Origin: Halomicrobium urmianum
GTDB lineage: Archaea > Halobacteriota > Halobacteria > Halobacteriales > Haloarculaceae
DNA: 64,000 nt
NCBI RefSeq assembly: GCF_020217425.1
Contig: NZ_CP084090.1
Coordinates: 1,302,001 to 1,366,000, forward strand
Direction of reading: 5' to 3'
Under the pieces are notes generated by a model. It was not told where the DNA came from. It did no database searches and saw only the letters and a list, made by a program, of their open reading frames with translations. The position numbers and the translations under genes were made by a program. Positions 1-8,748 of this stretch are shown here, one piece after another. The stretch's first letter is position 1; the number at the start of each line of letters is the position of its first letter.

Positions 1-679
1 TGCGCTCCTCGAAGTCGAACTGGCCGACGCTGATCACGTCGTACAGCGCCTCCCGGAGCGCGTCCTGAACGAGGTTGCCGGTGCTCTCCAGCCGACGACG
101 GGTGTCGCCCACGAGGTTCTCCTTCACGCCGTCGAGGATCTCCTGGGCGACCCCCATCTCGACGTCGCTGGACAGCAGCGCTAGCTCGAGGTCGTCGAGG
201 TGCTTCTCGAGGTCCTCCTCGTCGATGACGGACTTGCCCGTCGCGAGGACCTTGGCGCGCCCGAGGACGCCACGGCCGCCGTCGTCCTCGTCCTCGTCTT
301 CCTCGTCGGCGTCGTCGGACTCGGCGTCGACCGTGTCCGGTTCCGTCTCGTCGGCGTCCGCCTCGCCGGCGTCCGCTTCCGCTGTCTCCGACGCAGCGGC
401 GTCCTCGACGCCCGGCTCGGCCGCTTCGTCGGCCGCCGCCTCGGACGACTCGGCTTCGGGAGTCGGCTCCGCCTCGGGCTCGACCGTCTCGGCCGCAGCG
501 CCGGCCTCGACGTCGGCCGCTCTGGACTCGGCTTCGGGTGTCTCAGCGGCGGCTTCCTCGTCAGCGGCGGCTTCCTCGGCAGCCGCCTCCTCCTCGGCAG
601 CCTCGGCGGCCTCCTCGTCCACGTCCTCCTCGACGTCGGACGTGAACCTGCCGAGCTTGTCTTTCAGTCCGTCGAACAT
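1..679 (-). CDS. ftsY: Signal recognition particle receptor FtsY (5' part, cut by window edge)
   Basis: Receptor GTPase that docks SRP-ribosome complexes at the membrane. About 226 residues are visible. The N-terminus MFDGLKDKLGRF is followed by a long Ala/Glu/Asp-rich acidic region (about residues 12-95), typical of haloarchaeal FtsY, then by the start of the N domain (VIDEEDLEKHLDDLELALL and following helices). The GTP-binding G domain lies beyond the window. It follows pfdA with a 9-nt gap, and the order rpl18a-pfdA-ftsY is usual in haloarchaea. The identification is from the N domain and the context, because the GTPase motifs cannot be seen here. Confidence 0.93.
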   Translation of the reverse strand, partial: MFDGLKDKLGRFTSDVEEDVDEEAAEAAEEEAAAEEAAADEEAAAETPEAESRAADVEAGAAAETVEPEAEPTPEAESSEAAADEAAEPGVEDAAASETAEADAGEADADETEPDTVDAESDDADEEDEDEDDGGRGVLGRAKVLATGKSVIDEEDLEKHLDDLELALLSSDVEMGVAQEILDGVKENLVGDTRRRLESTGNLVQDALREALYDVISVGQFDFEER

Positions 680-688
680 GTAGCCCCC

Positions 689-1147
689 TTACTCGTCGCC
701 CTGCTCTTCCTGCTGCATCATCTGCTGCATCTGCTGCTGCTGCATCTGCTGGGCCTGCTGCTCCAGCTGCTCCTTCTCGGACTCCAGCTCCGCGATCTGG
801 GACTGGAGCTCCTCGATCCGGTCGTCGATGGTGTCCTTCTTGGTCTCGAGGCTGTCGACGGCGCCGTCCTGGTCGCGCTCGGCGGAGTAGCCGCCGCCCA
901 GCGAGACGACGATCTCGTCGATGTCGGCGATCTCGGCGCGGGCGTAGGCGTCGCCGCCCAGCGGCACCTGCACCGTCGCGCCGGACTCGAGGGTGTCGAT
1001 GGCCTCGATGGCCTCGTCGATGTCGGTCTGCTCCTCGCGGAGTCCCTCGATCTCCTCCTCGACGGCCTCCTGCTCCTGCTCGATCTGCTCGATCTCCTGT
1101 GCGACCTGCTGCATCTGGCCGCCACCGCCGCCACCACCGAGGCTCAT
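689..1147 (-). CDS. pfdA: Prefoldin subunit alpha
   Basis: Subunit of the hexameric prefoldin chaperone, which holds unfolded proteins for the thermosome. The protein is 152 aa: a Gly-rich start (MSLGGGGGGGQMQQV), an N-terminal coiled coil (about 10-45), a central beta-hairpin region with the GATVQVPLGGDAYA and IVVSLGGGYSAE segments (about 52-90), then a second coiled coil ending in a Gln/Met-rich tail. A longer in-frame extension upstream exists, but the ATG at 1147 is chosen because it overlaps the rpl18a stop as ATGA, which implies translational coupling. Confidence 0.94.
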   Translation of the reverse strand: MSLGGGGGGGQMQQVAQEIEQIEQEQEAVEEEIEGLREEQTDIDEAIEAIDTLESGATVQVPLGGDAYARAEIADIDEIVVSLGGGYSAERDQDGAVDSLETKKDTIDDRIEELQSQIAELESEKEQLEQQAQQMQQQQMQQMMQQEEQGDE

Positions 1148-1317
1148 GCTGCCACCTCCTCGACCTCGATCTGCGTGCGCTTGAGGTTGTGCCGGGAGCC
1201 GAACTCGGCGTAGGCGCGCTCCTCGGCCACGTCCTCGTTCGGTGCCTCGATGCCGGTCTCGAATGCCTGCCAGCCCTCTCGAGCCTTGAACGAACCCGTC
1301 ACAGTATACTCGGTCAT
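1144..1317 (-). CDS. rpl18a: 50S ribosomal protein L18a (LX/L20a)
   Basis: Small 57-aa archaeal large-subunit ribosomal protein. The sequence begins MTEYTVTGSFKAREGWQAFE and contains the EDVAEERAYAEFGSRHNLKR segment typical of the LX/L18ae family. Its stop overlaps the pfdA start by 4 nt (ATGA). A TATA-like box about 29 nt upstream of the ATG suggests a leaderless transcript for rpl18a-pfdA-ftsY. The family is also named rplX or rpl20a in haloarchaeal annotations. Confidence 0.92.
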   Translation of the reverse strand: MTEYTVTGSFKAREGWQAFETGIEAPNEDVAEERAYAEFGSRHNLKRTQIEVEEVAA

Positions 1318-1670
1318 GTGTTCCCGTGCGTCTGGGGCAGGGAAGTATCTTCCGTCTCCCGGTCTCCCGCCCGCTCGCCCGCTTCGCGGCGATAGCGCGA
1401 TTGACAGCGCCGATCAGCGCTCTGTCTGGTCGTCTCGTGCACTGTGCCCGCCGTAGTGATTTCTCTGCGTCGGGTGGCGAGAGCAACGGCGAGGACAGCC
1501 GTGCACGTGGGTCGGTGATGGGAACGGACGGAGTCGGGAGCGGGCGGCCGGTTCGAGGGCCGCGGGGAGACTGTCTCCGACGAGCACGGCACCGACGACG
1601 ACAGCGGTATGAGAGAGACTACGCGGATCTGGTCGATCCGCTCGAGCGGGTCCGGAAAGCGACCGCCGGG
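1318..1670. other. Intergenic region between tif6 and rpl18a
   Basis: About 350 nt without a gene I can support. Open frames exist on both strands, but they are shadows with no family resemblance. On the minus strand it contains the tif6 3' end, an imperfect GACAGCGC/GCGCTCTGTC hairpin near 1404-1424 and the promoter of rpl18a. This is unusually long for this compact cluster. Confidence 0.5.
1341..1350 (-). promoter_or_regulatory. Putative TATA box of rpl18a
   Basis: On the minus strand AGATACTTCC is centred about 29 nt before the rpl18a ATG, the archaeal TATA-to-start spacing, so transcription would begin at or next to the start codon. Seen by inspection only. Confidence 0.4.
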
Positions 1671-2336
1671 TCAATCGATGTAGCCCAGCGCGTCCTCGAT
1701 GCGGCCCAGTTCCGGTCCGGTCGTGTCCCGGCCGACGACGTAACCGCTGTCGTTGGCCAGCAGGCCCGAACCGACGAGCGGCGCGCCGTAGTTGACCGTC
1801 CCGATGTCCGCGGGGACGCCCAGTAGCTCCTCGAGGGCGTCGAGTTCGGGGTCGGTGGCCTTGGGGTGACAGAGCACGCCGCGGTCGGTCGCGACGGCGG
1901 CGGTCCCTACTGTCTCGACGTCGGCCAGCGTCCCGCGCTCGACGGGGACTTCGAGAGCGTCCTCGACGGCCTGGACGGCCTCCCGCGAGAGGTCGGCGTG
2001 GACGTACGCCCCCGCGTCGTTGCAGAGGACGACGTTGCCGGCGGCGTTGATCCGCCCCGGCAGTTCGTAGACCGGCAGGTCCACGGCCGCAGCGATGCGC
2101 TCGCGCTCCGTCTCGCGGACGCGACTGGAGACCAGCAGGCCGTTGTCGTTGCCGACCGCTAGCGCGCCGACGGTGCCGGACCCGCCGATGGTCGTGGGGA
2201 CGACCGGGACCTCCAGTTCCGCCTCGAGGTCCGCGGCGAGGTCGTCCTCGACGTCGGGACGGACCAGCAGGCACTGGTCGGTCGCGCGCGCGAAGACGCC
2301 GACGTACGCCGAACCGGAGAAGGCCGCGCGGAGCAA
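1671..2336 (-). CDS. tif6: Translation initiation factor aIF-6
   Basis: Anti-association factor that binds the 50S subunit and controls subunit joining. The protein is 221 aa, the normal length. It has the pentameric-repeat fold sequence hallmarks: [20 protein letters not shown] at the start, [22 protein letters not shown] near residue 50, and later repeats ending in [15 protein letters not shown]. It follows rpl31e with a 4-nt gap, so it is in the rpl39e-rpl31e-tif6 operon. Confidence 0.96.
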   Translation of the reverse strand: MLRAAFSGSAYVGVFARATDQCLLVRPDVEDDLAADLEAELEVPVVPTTIGGSGTVGALAVGNDNGLLVSSRVRETERERIAAAVDLPVYELPGRINAAGNVVLCNDAGAYVHADLSREAVQAVEDALEVPVERGTLADVETVGTAAVATDRGVLCHPKATDPELDALEELLGVPADIGTVNYGAPLVGSGLLANDSGYVVGRDTTGPELGRIEDALGYID

Positions 2337-2340
2337 GATT

Positions 2341-2616
2341 CTACGCCGTCTCTGCCTCGACGATGCTCTCGCCCTCTTCGTCGAAGCGGGCGGCCCGGAC
2401 GCGGAGCTTCCGCGGCGGGTTCGAGCGGCCCTGCTCCCAGATCGTCTCGTTGATCGAGGGGTCCAGGCGCACGGCGTCCTCGTCGACTGCGAAGTGCTTG
2501 GCTAGGTGCTCGCGGACGATGGACATCGCCTTGTCTGCCCGCTCCTGGCTCGGTGCCGCGTTCGCGTCGCGGAGCGGAACCGTGACGACCCGCTCCTCGA
2601 AGTCGCTCGCGCTCAT
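2341..2616 (-). CDS. rpl31e: 50S ribosomal protein L31e
   Basis: Eukaryote-type large-subunit protein located near the peptide exit tunnel. It is 91 aa with the L31e core ([54 protein letters not shown]). Its ATG shares one base with the rpl39e stop (TAATG), so the two are translationally coupled. Confidence 0.96.
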   Translation of the reverse strand: MSASDFEERVVTVPLRDANAAPSQERADKAMSIVREHLAKHFAVDEDAVRLDPSINETIWEQGRSNPPRKLRVRAARFDEEGESIVEAETA

Positions 2617-2768
2617 TATTCGTCCGTGCTGCTACGCCGCCAGTTGCGACGCTTGGGGTTGCGCTGCGTTTCGCGGTCCGTCTTGAGGATGACCCACGCC
2701 GGGACTCGGCTGTTCTGGTTGTCGAGTTTCGCGAGGCGCTGTTTCTTGGCCTTCGACTTCTTACCCAT
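2616..2768 (-). CDS. rpl39e: 50S ribosomal protein L39e
   Basis: Tiny basic exit-tunnel protein of 50 aa, below many ORF length cut-offs. Translation gives [20 protein letters not shown] then [20 protein letters not shown] and a [11 protein letters not shown] end, which matches the L39e family closely. It is one of the few strongly basic proteins in the window. It is the first gene of the rpl39e-rpl31e-tif6 set. Confidence 0.97.
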   Translation of the reverse strand: MGKKSKAKKQRLAKLDNQNSRVPAWVILKTDRETQRNPKRRNWRRSSTDE

Positions 2769-2816
2769 GGTGTAGGTGACTTCCGCGGCGGGGCATAAAT
2801 GGGTTTCTTTTGGGTA

Positions 2817-2843
2817 CGAGGCCCGCCCTTCGGGCGCGCCTCG
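2817..2843. other. GC-rich hairpin between rpl39e and the divergent lipoprotein gene
   Basis: CGAGGC and CGCCC pair with GGGCG and GCCTCG around a 3-nt loop, with one internal mismatch. It lies in the divergent promoter region upstream of rpl39e. Its role is unknown. Confidence 0.35.
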
Positions 2844-2937
2844 GTAATGCGAGCGGGAGCCGAACGGATGCCGCTCGTTATCAACCGCTGGAATCGGGGC
2901 CCGAGAGTTATACCGGGAGAGCCGAGAGGGGAGAGAG

Positions 2938-3447
2938 ATGAGGCGGCGGACGCTGCTCCGGTCGCTCGGTGCGGGCGCGGCCGCGTTCGGAGCGGGCTGT
3001 CTGGGATTCGGCGGGGAGGTCCTCGTCAGCGTCCAGAAGAGCGTGCGCGTGCCCGCCGGCGGCGGCTGGTCCCGGGAGCTACCGGACGTGTCCGACCAAG
3101 GCGGAGCGATTTCCTACGAGGCCACGTCCGAGGACGGGTCGTTCGACGTCTACCTCTTCCGGGAGGCGGAGTTCCGGTATTACGACGAGTACGTGACGGG
3201 GCGCGACCCGGAGCGGACGCCGAAGGGCCTGCAGCAGTTCAGCAAAGTCGCCGTGGAAGCCGACGGCGGCGTCTACGAGGCCGCGACCGAGAACGACGGG
3301 GCGCGGGAGCCGCTGGACACCGAGGGACCGTACCACTTCGTCGTCGACCACTCGAATTACCGGCTGGGACGACGGATGGACGACCACGCGGAGCGGCTGT
3401 CGGCGTTCGTCGACCTCGAACTCGTCGAGCAGCGGATCGGGCTCTAG
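2938..3447 (+). CDS. Tat-exported lipoprotein of unknown function
   Basis: 169-aa secreted, lipid-anchored protein. The N-terminus [21 protein letters not shown] is a twin-arginine signal ending in a lipobox with Cys21. The mature part resembles many haloarchaeal small lipoproteins: beta-rich, with [20 protein letters not shown] and a [16 protein letters not shown] segment. I do not recognise a named family. Its stop overlaps the convergent ZIP gene stop by 4 nt, so neither gene has room for its own terminator. Confidence 0.75.
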   Translation: MRRRTLLRSLGAGAAAFGAGCLGFGGEVLVSVQKSVRVPAGGGWSRELPDVSDQGGAISYEATSEDGSFDVYLFREAEFRYYDEYVTGRDPERTPKGLQQFSKVAVEADGGVYEAATENDGAREPLDTEGPYHFVVDHSNYRLGRRMDDHAERLSAFVDLELVEQRIGL

Positions 3448-4247
3448 ACGAACGCCAGCGGGACCATCGCGAGGACGCCGGCTGCGACGCCCGCCGTCAG
3501 CTCGCGGCGACCGCCACCGGGGAGATCTCGGCCCTGTTCCAGCGCCTCCGGGAGGAACTCCGTAGCGACGAGGTAGACCATCGCGCCGGCCGCGAAGCCG
3601 AAGCCCAGCGGGAGGAACTCGCGAGCCAGCGAGACGAACGCATAAGCGATCACGGCGCCGATCGGCTGAGGCAGCGAGGAGAAGACGGCCCACCACACCA
3701 TCCGCCACTCGCTGACGCCCATCGATCGCAGCGGGATGGAGACGGCCACGCCCTCGGGGACGTTGTGAATCGAGATGGCGACCGTCATGAACGCGGCGAG
3801 CACCGGAATCGAGACCCCGAGCGTCTCGACCGTCTCGGCACCCCCCAGACCGAGTTCCGCGAAGGAGACGCCCACCGCGACGCCCTCGGGGAAGCTGTGG
3901 ACCGTCAGCACGCCCAGGATCAGCAGGAGCTTCCTGAAGTCCGCGCGCTCGTACTGCTCGGGATGGTGATCGATCCCCTCCGCGACCTCGTGTCCGACCG
4001 CGACGAGAGCGATGCCGGCGAGCGCGCCCGGCACCAGTAGCCAGGTCGACCCGTAAGCCAGCCCCTCCTGGACCAGCCCGAACAGCGACGCCGCGAGCAT
4101 GATGCCCGACGCGACCCCCCAGAGTGCGACGTTCCACCGGTCCGAGAACTCATCGACGACGAAGAAGGGCATCGCCCCGAGCCCCGTCGCCAGCGCGGTG
4201 ACCAGCCCCGCGACGAAGACTATCGAGAGGTACTCGATCGAGGCCAT
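3444..4247 (-). CDS. ZIP-family divalent metal transporter
   Basis: Membrane importer (or exporter) of Zn2+/Fe2+-type ions, 267 aa with about eight hydrophobic segments. The two signature metal-site motifs are present: HSFPEG at residues 117-122 (helix 4) and HNVPEG at 161-166 (helix 5). The loop between helices 3 and 4 has a short His pair (GIDHHPEQYE). The ATG at 4247 begins directly before the first helix (MASIEYLSIVFVAGL); a longer upstream frame adds a non-conserved hydrophilic tail and is not used. The metal specificity cannot be read from sequence. Confidence 0.92.
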   Translation of the reverse strand: MASIEYLSIVFVAGLVTALATGLGAMPFFVVDEFSDRWNVALWGVASGIMLAASLFGLVQEGLAYGSTWLLVPGALAGIALVAVGHEVAEGIDHHPEQYERADFRKLLLILGVLTVHSFPEGVAVGVSFAELGLGGAETVETLGVSIPVLAAFMTVAISIHNVPEGVAVSIPLRSMGVSEWRMVWWAVFSSLPQPIGAVIAYAFVSLAREFLPLGFGFAAGAMVYLVATEFLPEALEQGRDLPGGGRRELTAGVAAGVLAMVPLAFV

Positions 4248-4412
4248 ACCGGCGCTTGGCGGCGGCCGCAAGTAAGAGTTATCACTAACCTGATTACTTT
4301 CGGTCAGCCTAGATCGGTCGCGGAGCGCGTGCACGGACGGTGGCTGCGGCGTCAGCTGGGCAGAAGTGATACGCGAATTTCATTATCTCCCGGCCGCCGG
4401 CGTAGCGCGCAG

Positions 4413-4982
4413 TCAGTTCTCGCCGTCGAGCGGAATCCGCTCCAGCGCCGTGTACTCGGGTCCCTCGCTCCGCAGCACGCTCTCGGTCAGCCGGATCTCG
4501 TCGACCCACAGCGTCCCGACCTCGGGGTGGCGCTCCTCGACGACCTCCTGAACCAGCTCCTTGCCGCCGGCGTGCTCCATCCGGGCGAGGGTGGCGTGCG
4601 GCGTGAAGTCGTGGTCCTCCGGATCGAAGCCCATCGCCGTGGTGCGGTCCTCGATGGCCTCGTGGAGGCGGGTCAGCTGCTCGCTCCCGTCCTCGACGCC
4701 GAGCCACACCACGCTGATGTAGTCCAGGCTCGGGAACACGCCCAGCCCGGCGAAGCGGGCCTCGAAGGGGTCGACGCCGGCGTCATCGACCGCCGACGCC
4801 AGTTCCGTCGCGAGGTCGTCGGCGCGGTCCGGGTCGGTGTCCCCGAGGAACTTCATCGTCACGTGGGCCTGCTCCGGGTCCGTGAAGTTCAGCCCCGACG
4901 CGTCGGTCAGCATGTCCTGCACCGCGGCGACCTCCTCGGCGAGGCCGTCGAGGTCGACGCTGACGAACAGTCGCTTGCCCAT
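4413..4982 (-). CDS. thpR: RNA 2',3'-cyclic phosphodiesterase (LigT/ThpR family)
   Basis: Two-histidine phosphoesterase acting on RNA 2',3'-cyclic phosphate ends; some homologues also ligate tRNA halves in vitro. It is 189 aa. Both catalytic HxT motifs are intact: His40-Thr42 (HVTMKFLGD) and His129-Thr131 (HATLARM). It starts MGKRLFVSVDLD at 4982; the longer upstream frame has no family support. It is monocistronic between the ZIP gene and the divergent TPR gene. Confidence 0.92.
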   Translation of the reverse strand: MGKRLFVSVDLDGLAEEVAAVQDMLTDASGLNFTDPEQAHVTMKFLGDTDPDRADDLATELASAVDDAGVDPFEARFAGLGVFPSLDYISVVWLGVEDGSEQLTRLHEAIEDRTTAMGFDPEDHDFTPHATLARMEHAGGKELVQEVVEERHPEVGTLWVDEIRLTESVLRSEGPEYTALERIPLDGEN

Positions 4983-5148
4983 AGCGGCGGTCCGGGCGCT
5001 AGCGTCTTGAGTGTTCGACACCGGCCGGCTTTTTTCCGGACCGCCGGGGAAACATTCATCGACGACCCGGCAGGCGGCGACGAACACGGATCCGAGCGGC
5101 CGTGAGCGTGACGTAGCCCTTATTCGGCTGCCCCAACAAGGGGCGTTC

Positions 5149-5880
5149 ATGACTGACCGAGAGCGCGACGACCACGAGTTCTCCTCGGGGCAGGGGTTCG
5201 ACGACCCCTACGAGGGGTTCGACCTCGAGACGCCCGAACTGTCCGTGGACACGGACAAGGTCGATCCCGTCGACTCGCGGGTCCTCACGGACATGCTCGA
5301 CGAGGACAGCGTCGCCACCGAGGAGGTCGACGCCGAGCAACTGATCGACGTCGGCGTCTCCTACGTGCACATCAACCGCCACGAGCAGGCCGCGGACACC
5401 TTCGAGCGGGCCGCCCGCTTCGCGGAGGACGACCGGCTCGAACAGGAGGCCTGGACTAACAAGGGCGCGGCCCACGCCGAGATGGAGGAGTGGGACGCCG
5501 CCGTCGGCGCGTACAGGGAGGCGCTGAACGTCGCCGAGGAGTCCGACCACGCCGCCACGGCCGAGACGAACCTCGCCTACGCCCTCTGGGAGTCCGGCCG
5601 CACCGAACAGGCCCTGGAGCACGCCGAGCGGGCCGTCGAGATCGACCCCCGCTTCGCCGAGGGCTGGTACAACCGCGGATTCTTCCTGCTGGAGCGCGGC
5701 CTGGCCGAAGACGCCGTCAACGCCTTCGACAACGCCATCCGCCTGGGCTTCCGGAACGCGGACATCCTGGAGGAGAAGGCCCGCGCGCTGGAGGAGATGG
5801 GCGAGTACGACCGCGCCGAGGAAGTCGCCGAGGAGGCCGAGGAGCTGCGCGAGGAGGCCGAAGAGCAGCTGCTGGAATGA
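5149..5880 (+). CDS. Tetratricopeptide-repeat protein
   Basis: 243-aa acidic cytoplasmic protein. After a disordered Asp/Glu-rich N-terminus (about 1-65) there are four to five TPR units: SYVHINRHEQAADTFERAAR, NKGAAHAEMEEWDAAVGAYR, NLAYALWESGRTEQALEHAE, YNRGFFLLERGLAEDAVNAF and a last weaker one, followed by a Glu-rich coiled-coil tail. It is presumably a protein-interaction scaffold. The stop overlaps the DUF424 start by 4 nt (ATGA), so the two are co-translated. Confidence 0.9.
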   Translation: MTDRERDDHEFSSGQGFDDPYEGFDLETPELSVDTDKVDPVDSRVLTDMLDEDSVATEEVDAEQLIDVGVSYVHINRHEQAADTFERAARFAEDDRLEQEAWTNKGAAHAEMEEWDAAVGAYREALNVAEESDHAATAETNLAYALWESGRTEQALEHAERAVEIDPRFAEGWYNRGFFLLERGLAEDAVNAFDNAIRLGFRNADILEEKARALEEMGEYDRAEEVAEEAEELREEAEEQLLE

Positions 5881-6167
5881 TACTCAACGAGCGCGAGACC
5901 GAGGAGGGGCTGCTCGTCTCCGTCTGCGACCCCGACGTGATGGGCGAGACCTTCGAGAGCGGCGCGGTCTCGCTGACCGTCGACGAGGAGTTCTACGGCG
6001 GCGAGGAGGCCGACGAGCAGGCGGTCGTCGAGAGCCTCGCGAAGTGCACGACGGCCAACCTCGTCGGCGAGGAGAGCGTCGCCCTGGCCATCGAACACGG
6101 ATTCGTCGACGAGGAGAACGTCCTCGACCTCGGCGGGACCCGCCACGCGCAACTGCTCTGGATGTGA
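5877..6167 (+). CDS. DUF424 family protein
   Basis: 96-aa archaeal protein of unknown function, recognised as DUF424 from its layout: MILNERETEEGLLVSVCDPD, then ESLAKCTTANLVGEESVALA and DLGGTRHAQLLWM at the end. The ATG overlaps the TPR gene stop (ATGA). Known homologues are archaea-specific and sit near translation genes, so a translation-linked role is plausible but is inference. Confidence 0.88.
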   Translation: MILNERETEEGLLVSVCDPDVMGETFESGAVSLTVDEEFYGGEEADEQAVVESLAKCTTANLVGEESVALAIEHGFVDEENVLDLGGTRHAQLLWM

Positions 6168-6222
6168 GCGCCGCTCCCGCGACGTCGACCGCCACTCCGG
6201 CGACGGCCACCCGACGTGGGAG

Positions 6223-6720
6223 CTACTCGATTCGCAGCGAGCTCAGGTTCCAGCCGCCGGTGAGGACCACCAGCCGCAGCGTGTGCAGGCCGGCGGGGAG
6301 TTCGACGGTCGTCCCGGCGGTCTCCCAGTCGTACCACCCGCCGGTGGCGTCGAACGTGACGGCCTTCAGCGGCGTCCGGTCGACCACGACGCCGAACGTG
6401 CCGCCGCCGTAGTCGGCCTCCGCGGCGACCCGGGCGCTGACCTCGTACTCGCCGGCGCGCTCGACCTCGACGTCGTAGGCGAGCCACTCGTCGCTGGCGA
6501 GCCAGCCGACCCCGCCCTCTTCGGCGATGGGGCCGTCTTCGTTCTCGCGGACGTAGCGGTACTCGTGATAGCTCCCGCCGGGGACCCGCCCGGGGACCCC
6601 GTGGCGCTCCCGACCGGGGCGCTCGTCGCCGCCGCCCCGCTCGGTCCGGTCGTCCGACGGCTCCGACGGGCCGGTCTCGCTGACGCTCCCCCCGCCCTCC
6701 CGACCGGTCGAACCCACCAT
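6223..6720 (-). CDS. Stand-alone CBM6-like carbohydrate-binding protein
   Basis: 165 aa with no catalytic domain and no signal peptide. Residues about 45-165 have the CBM6 pattern: a degenerate GVPGRVPGGSYHEYRYV start, GWLASDEWLAYDVEVERAGEYEV, ARVAAEADYGGGTFGVVVD, and the GWYDWETAGTTVELPAGLHT-LRL-GGWNLSSLRIE end. The first 45 residues are low-complexity Gly/Ser/Asp. The usual IEAEDYD opening is lost. It may be the surviving C-terminal part of a larger glycoside hydrolase, although an AT-rich, TATA-like element about 28 nt upstream suggests the present start is used. Confidence 0.7.
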   Translation of the reverse strand: MVGSTGREGGGSVSETGPSEPSDDRTERGGGDERPGRERHGVPGRVPGGSYHEYRYVRENEDGPIAEEGGVGWLASDEWLAYDVEVERAGEYEVSARVAAEADYGGGTFGVVVDRTPLKAVTFDATGGWYDWETAGTTVELPAGLHTLRLVVLTGGWNLSSLRIE

Positions 6721-6824
6721 CGTGGGTTTTTCTCATCAGTAATCGACAATACTTTTTCGGTCTAGTGGGTAATGCTACGGTCGCGGCCGGAGGATATTTC
6801 GGCCGTCGCCTCCGACGCCCCGGC

Positions 6825-7271
6825 ATGTACTCGCGGGATCATCTGTTGCTCTCGATCGCCGTCGGCGCCGTGGCGACCCGTCTACTCGACCTCCCAGTGC
6901 CCTGGTGGGTAGCGATCGGCATCGCCGCCGTCGTGGGCGTCGGCATCGACGTCGATCACTTCCTCGTGGCGCGGCTGACCACCGGCGAGTGGGCGGCCGT
7001 GCGACGGGCGCTGGCGAACCCGCGGGCCGTCTTCGTCGATCAGGATGCCCTCTTCGAGCCCGGCGAAATCTGGCCGATCCAGCGGCTCTGTAGCCACGTG
7101 GCGCTGGCGGGACCGCTGGTCGGTGGCACCTGGCTGGTCGACGCCGGCCTGGGAGTCCTGATCGCGGTAGTCCTGTACGCACACCTCCTCTCGGACCTGC
7201 TCTGGGACGTCGCTCGGCTCGACGTCTATCGAGAGCGACACGTGGCGTACGCTCGCGAACGGAGAGACTGA
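6825..7271 (+). CDS. Membrane-bound metal-dependent hydrolase-like protein (DUF457/YdjM type)
   Basis: 148-aa integral membrane protein with about four hydrophobic helices. It carries the family's acidic/His cues: a GVGIDVDHFLVARL motif after the second helix and YAHLLSDLLWDV near the C-terminus. The ATG at 6825 (MYSRDHLLLSIAVG) begins just before the first helix; the longer frame upstream adds an unsupported Arg-rich leader. Enzymatic activity has not been shown for this family in archaea. A second DUF457-like gene is at 55839. Confidence 0.75.
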   Translation: MYSRDHLLLSIAVGAVATRLLDLPVPWWVAIGIAAVVGVGIDVDHFLVARLTTGEWAAVRRALANPRAVFVDQDALFEPGEIWPIQRLCSHVALAGPLVGGTWLVDAGLGVLIAVVLYAHLLSDLLWDVARLDVYRERHVAYARERRD

Positions 7272-7280
7272 TCCCCCACC

Positions 7281-7315
7281 CGGCACCGCCGGACCGCACC
7301 AGATCCGCGGTGCCG
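7281..7315 (+). terminator. Hairpin after the DUF457-like gene
   Basis: A perfect 9-bp inverted repeat, CGGCACCGC/GCGGTGCCG with a 17-nt loop, begins 10 nt after the stop at 7271. There is no clear T-tract, so termination is only plausible. Confidence 0.35.
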
Positions 7316-7377
7316 CCGGGAGCGCAGCAGGTGTTGTGCCCGTGAGGGGGTCGCCGTCGGTCGGGTTTCCCTGATAA

Positions 7378-7398
7378 CTCCCGGCACCCCACCGGGAG
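7378..7398 (+). other. Small hairpin upstream of sufS
   Basis: CTCCCGG (7378-7384) and CCGGGAG (7392-7398) form a perfect 7-bp stem with a 7-nt loop in the 235-nt gap before sufS. It may be a second terminator or part of a regulated leader. AT-rich DNA with promoter character follows at about 7420-7480. Confidence 0.3.
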
Positions 7399-7506
7399 AT
7401 GCCGCTACCCTCGCATAAGCATTGTGCTAGTTTTTCATTATCGATATCGCCAGGATGTTTTGGCGAACCGAAATAATGTTCCCCGTCGAGCCCCTCCCCA
7501 TACGTA

Positions 7507-8748
7507 ATGGGACAGAGCGAACGGGACGGGCTAGACGTGGAGCGCATCCGCGAGGACTTCCCGATCCTCCAGCGGGAGTTCCGGGGCGAGCAGGTGGCCT
7601 ACCTCGACAACGCGGCGACGAGCCAGACGCCGGACCAGGTCGTCGACGCCATCGCTCACTACTACCGGCAGACGAACGCGAACGTCCACCGCGGGCTCCA
7701 TCACCTCAGCCAGGAGGCCTCCATCGCCTACGAGGAGGCCCACGACCGCGTCGCCGAGTTCGTTGGTGCGGAGGGCCGCGAGGAGGTCGTGTTCACCAAG
7801 AACACCACGGAGGCGATCAACACCGTCGCCTACGCCTGGGGGCTGGCCGAACTGGGCCCCGGCGACGAGGTCGTCCTGACGGAGATGGACCACCACGCCA
7901 CGCTTGTCACCTGGCAGCAGATCGCGAGGAAGACCGGCGCGGAGGTGAAGTTCGCCCGCGTCGACGATGACGGCTACCTCGACGTGGACCACCTCCGGGA
8001 GCTCGTCACCGACGACACCGAACTGGTGGGCGTCCCCCACGTCTCGAACACGCTCGGGACGATCGCGCCCGTCGAGGAGATCGGCGAGATCGCCCACGGC
8101 CACGGGGCGCTGTACTTCGTCGACGGCGCCCAGTCGGTGCCGCACATGCCCGTCGACGTCCAGGCGATGGACGCCGACTTCTTCGCCTTCTCCGGGCACA
8201 AGATGTGCGGCCCGACCGGCATCGGCGTCCTCTACGGGAAAGAGCACCTGCTGGCGGAGATGCAGCCGTACCTCTACGGCGGCATGATGATCGAGAAGGT
8301 CACCTTCGAGGAGTCGACCTGGCACGAGCTGCCGTGGAAGTTCGAGGCCGGCACGCCGCCCATCGCCCAGGGCATCGCGCTGGCGGAGGCCTGCGACTAC
8401 CTCGACGACATCGGCATGGAGCGGGTCCAGCGCCACGGCGAGCGCCTGGCCGAGTACGCCCACGACCGCCTCTCGGAGTTCGACGACGTCACCATCCTCG
8501 GCCCGCCGGCCGACGACCGGGCCGCGCTGGTCTCCTTTAACCTCGATACCGTCCACGCCCACGACGCCTCCGAGATCCTCAACGACTACGCCGTCGCCGT
8601 CCGCGCCGGCGACCACTGCACCCAGCCGCTGCACGACAAGCTCGGCGTTCCCGCCTCCACCCGCGCCTCGTTCTACATCTACAACACGGAGGAAGAGGTC
8701 GACAGGCTCGTCGCCGCCCTCGACGAGGCCCGCCAGCTGTTCGCCTGA
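7507..8748 (+). CDS. sufS: Cysteine desulfurase SufS
   Basis: PLP enzyme of class V aminotransferase fold that removes sulfur from cysteine for Fe-S assembly. It is 413 aa, normal length. The PLP-binding lysine is Lys232 in AFSGHKMCGPTGIGVLYG, and the catalytic cysteine is Cys371 in RAGDHCTQPLH, placed as in group II (SufS) enzymes. The N-terminus has AYLDNAATSQTP and the HRGLHHLS segment. The scaffold SufU lies 3.4 kb downstream on the same strand; the SufBCD genes are not in the window. Confidence 0.95.
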   Translation: MGQSERDGLDVERIREDFPILQREFRGEQVAYLDNAATSQTPDQVVDAIAHYYRQTNANVHRGLHHLSQEASIAYEEAHDRVAEFVGAEGREEVVFTKNTTEAINTVAYAWGLAELGPGDEVVLTEMDHHATLVTWQQIARKTGAEVKFARVDDDGYLDVDHLRELVTDDTELVGVPHVSNTLGTIAPVEEIGEIAHGHGALYFVDGAQSVPHMPVDVQAMDADFFAFSGHKMCGPTGIGVLYGKEHLLAEMQPYLYGGMMIEKVTFEESTWHELPWKFEAGTPPIAQGIALAEACDYLDDIGMERVQRHGERLAEYAHDRLSEFDDVTILGPPADDRAALVSFNLDTVHAHDASEILNDYAVAVRAGDHCTQPLHDKLGVPASTRASFYIYNTEEEVDRLVAALDEARQLFA

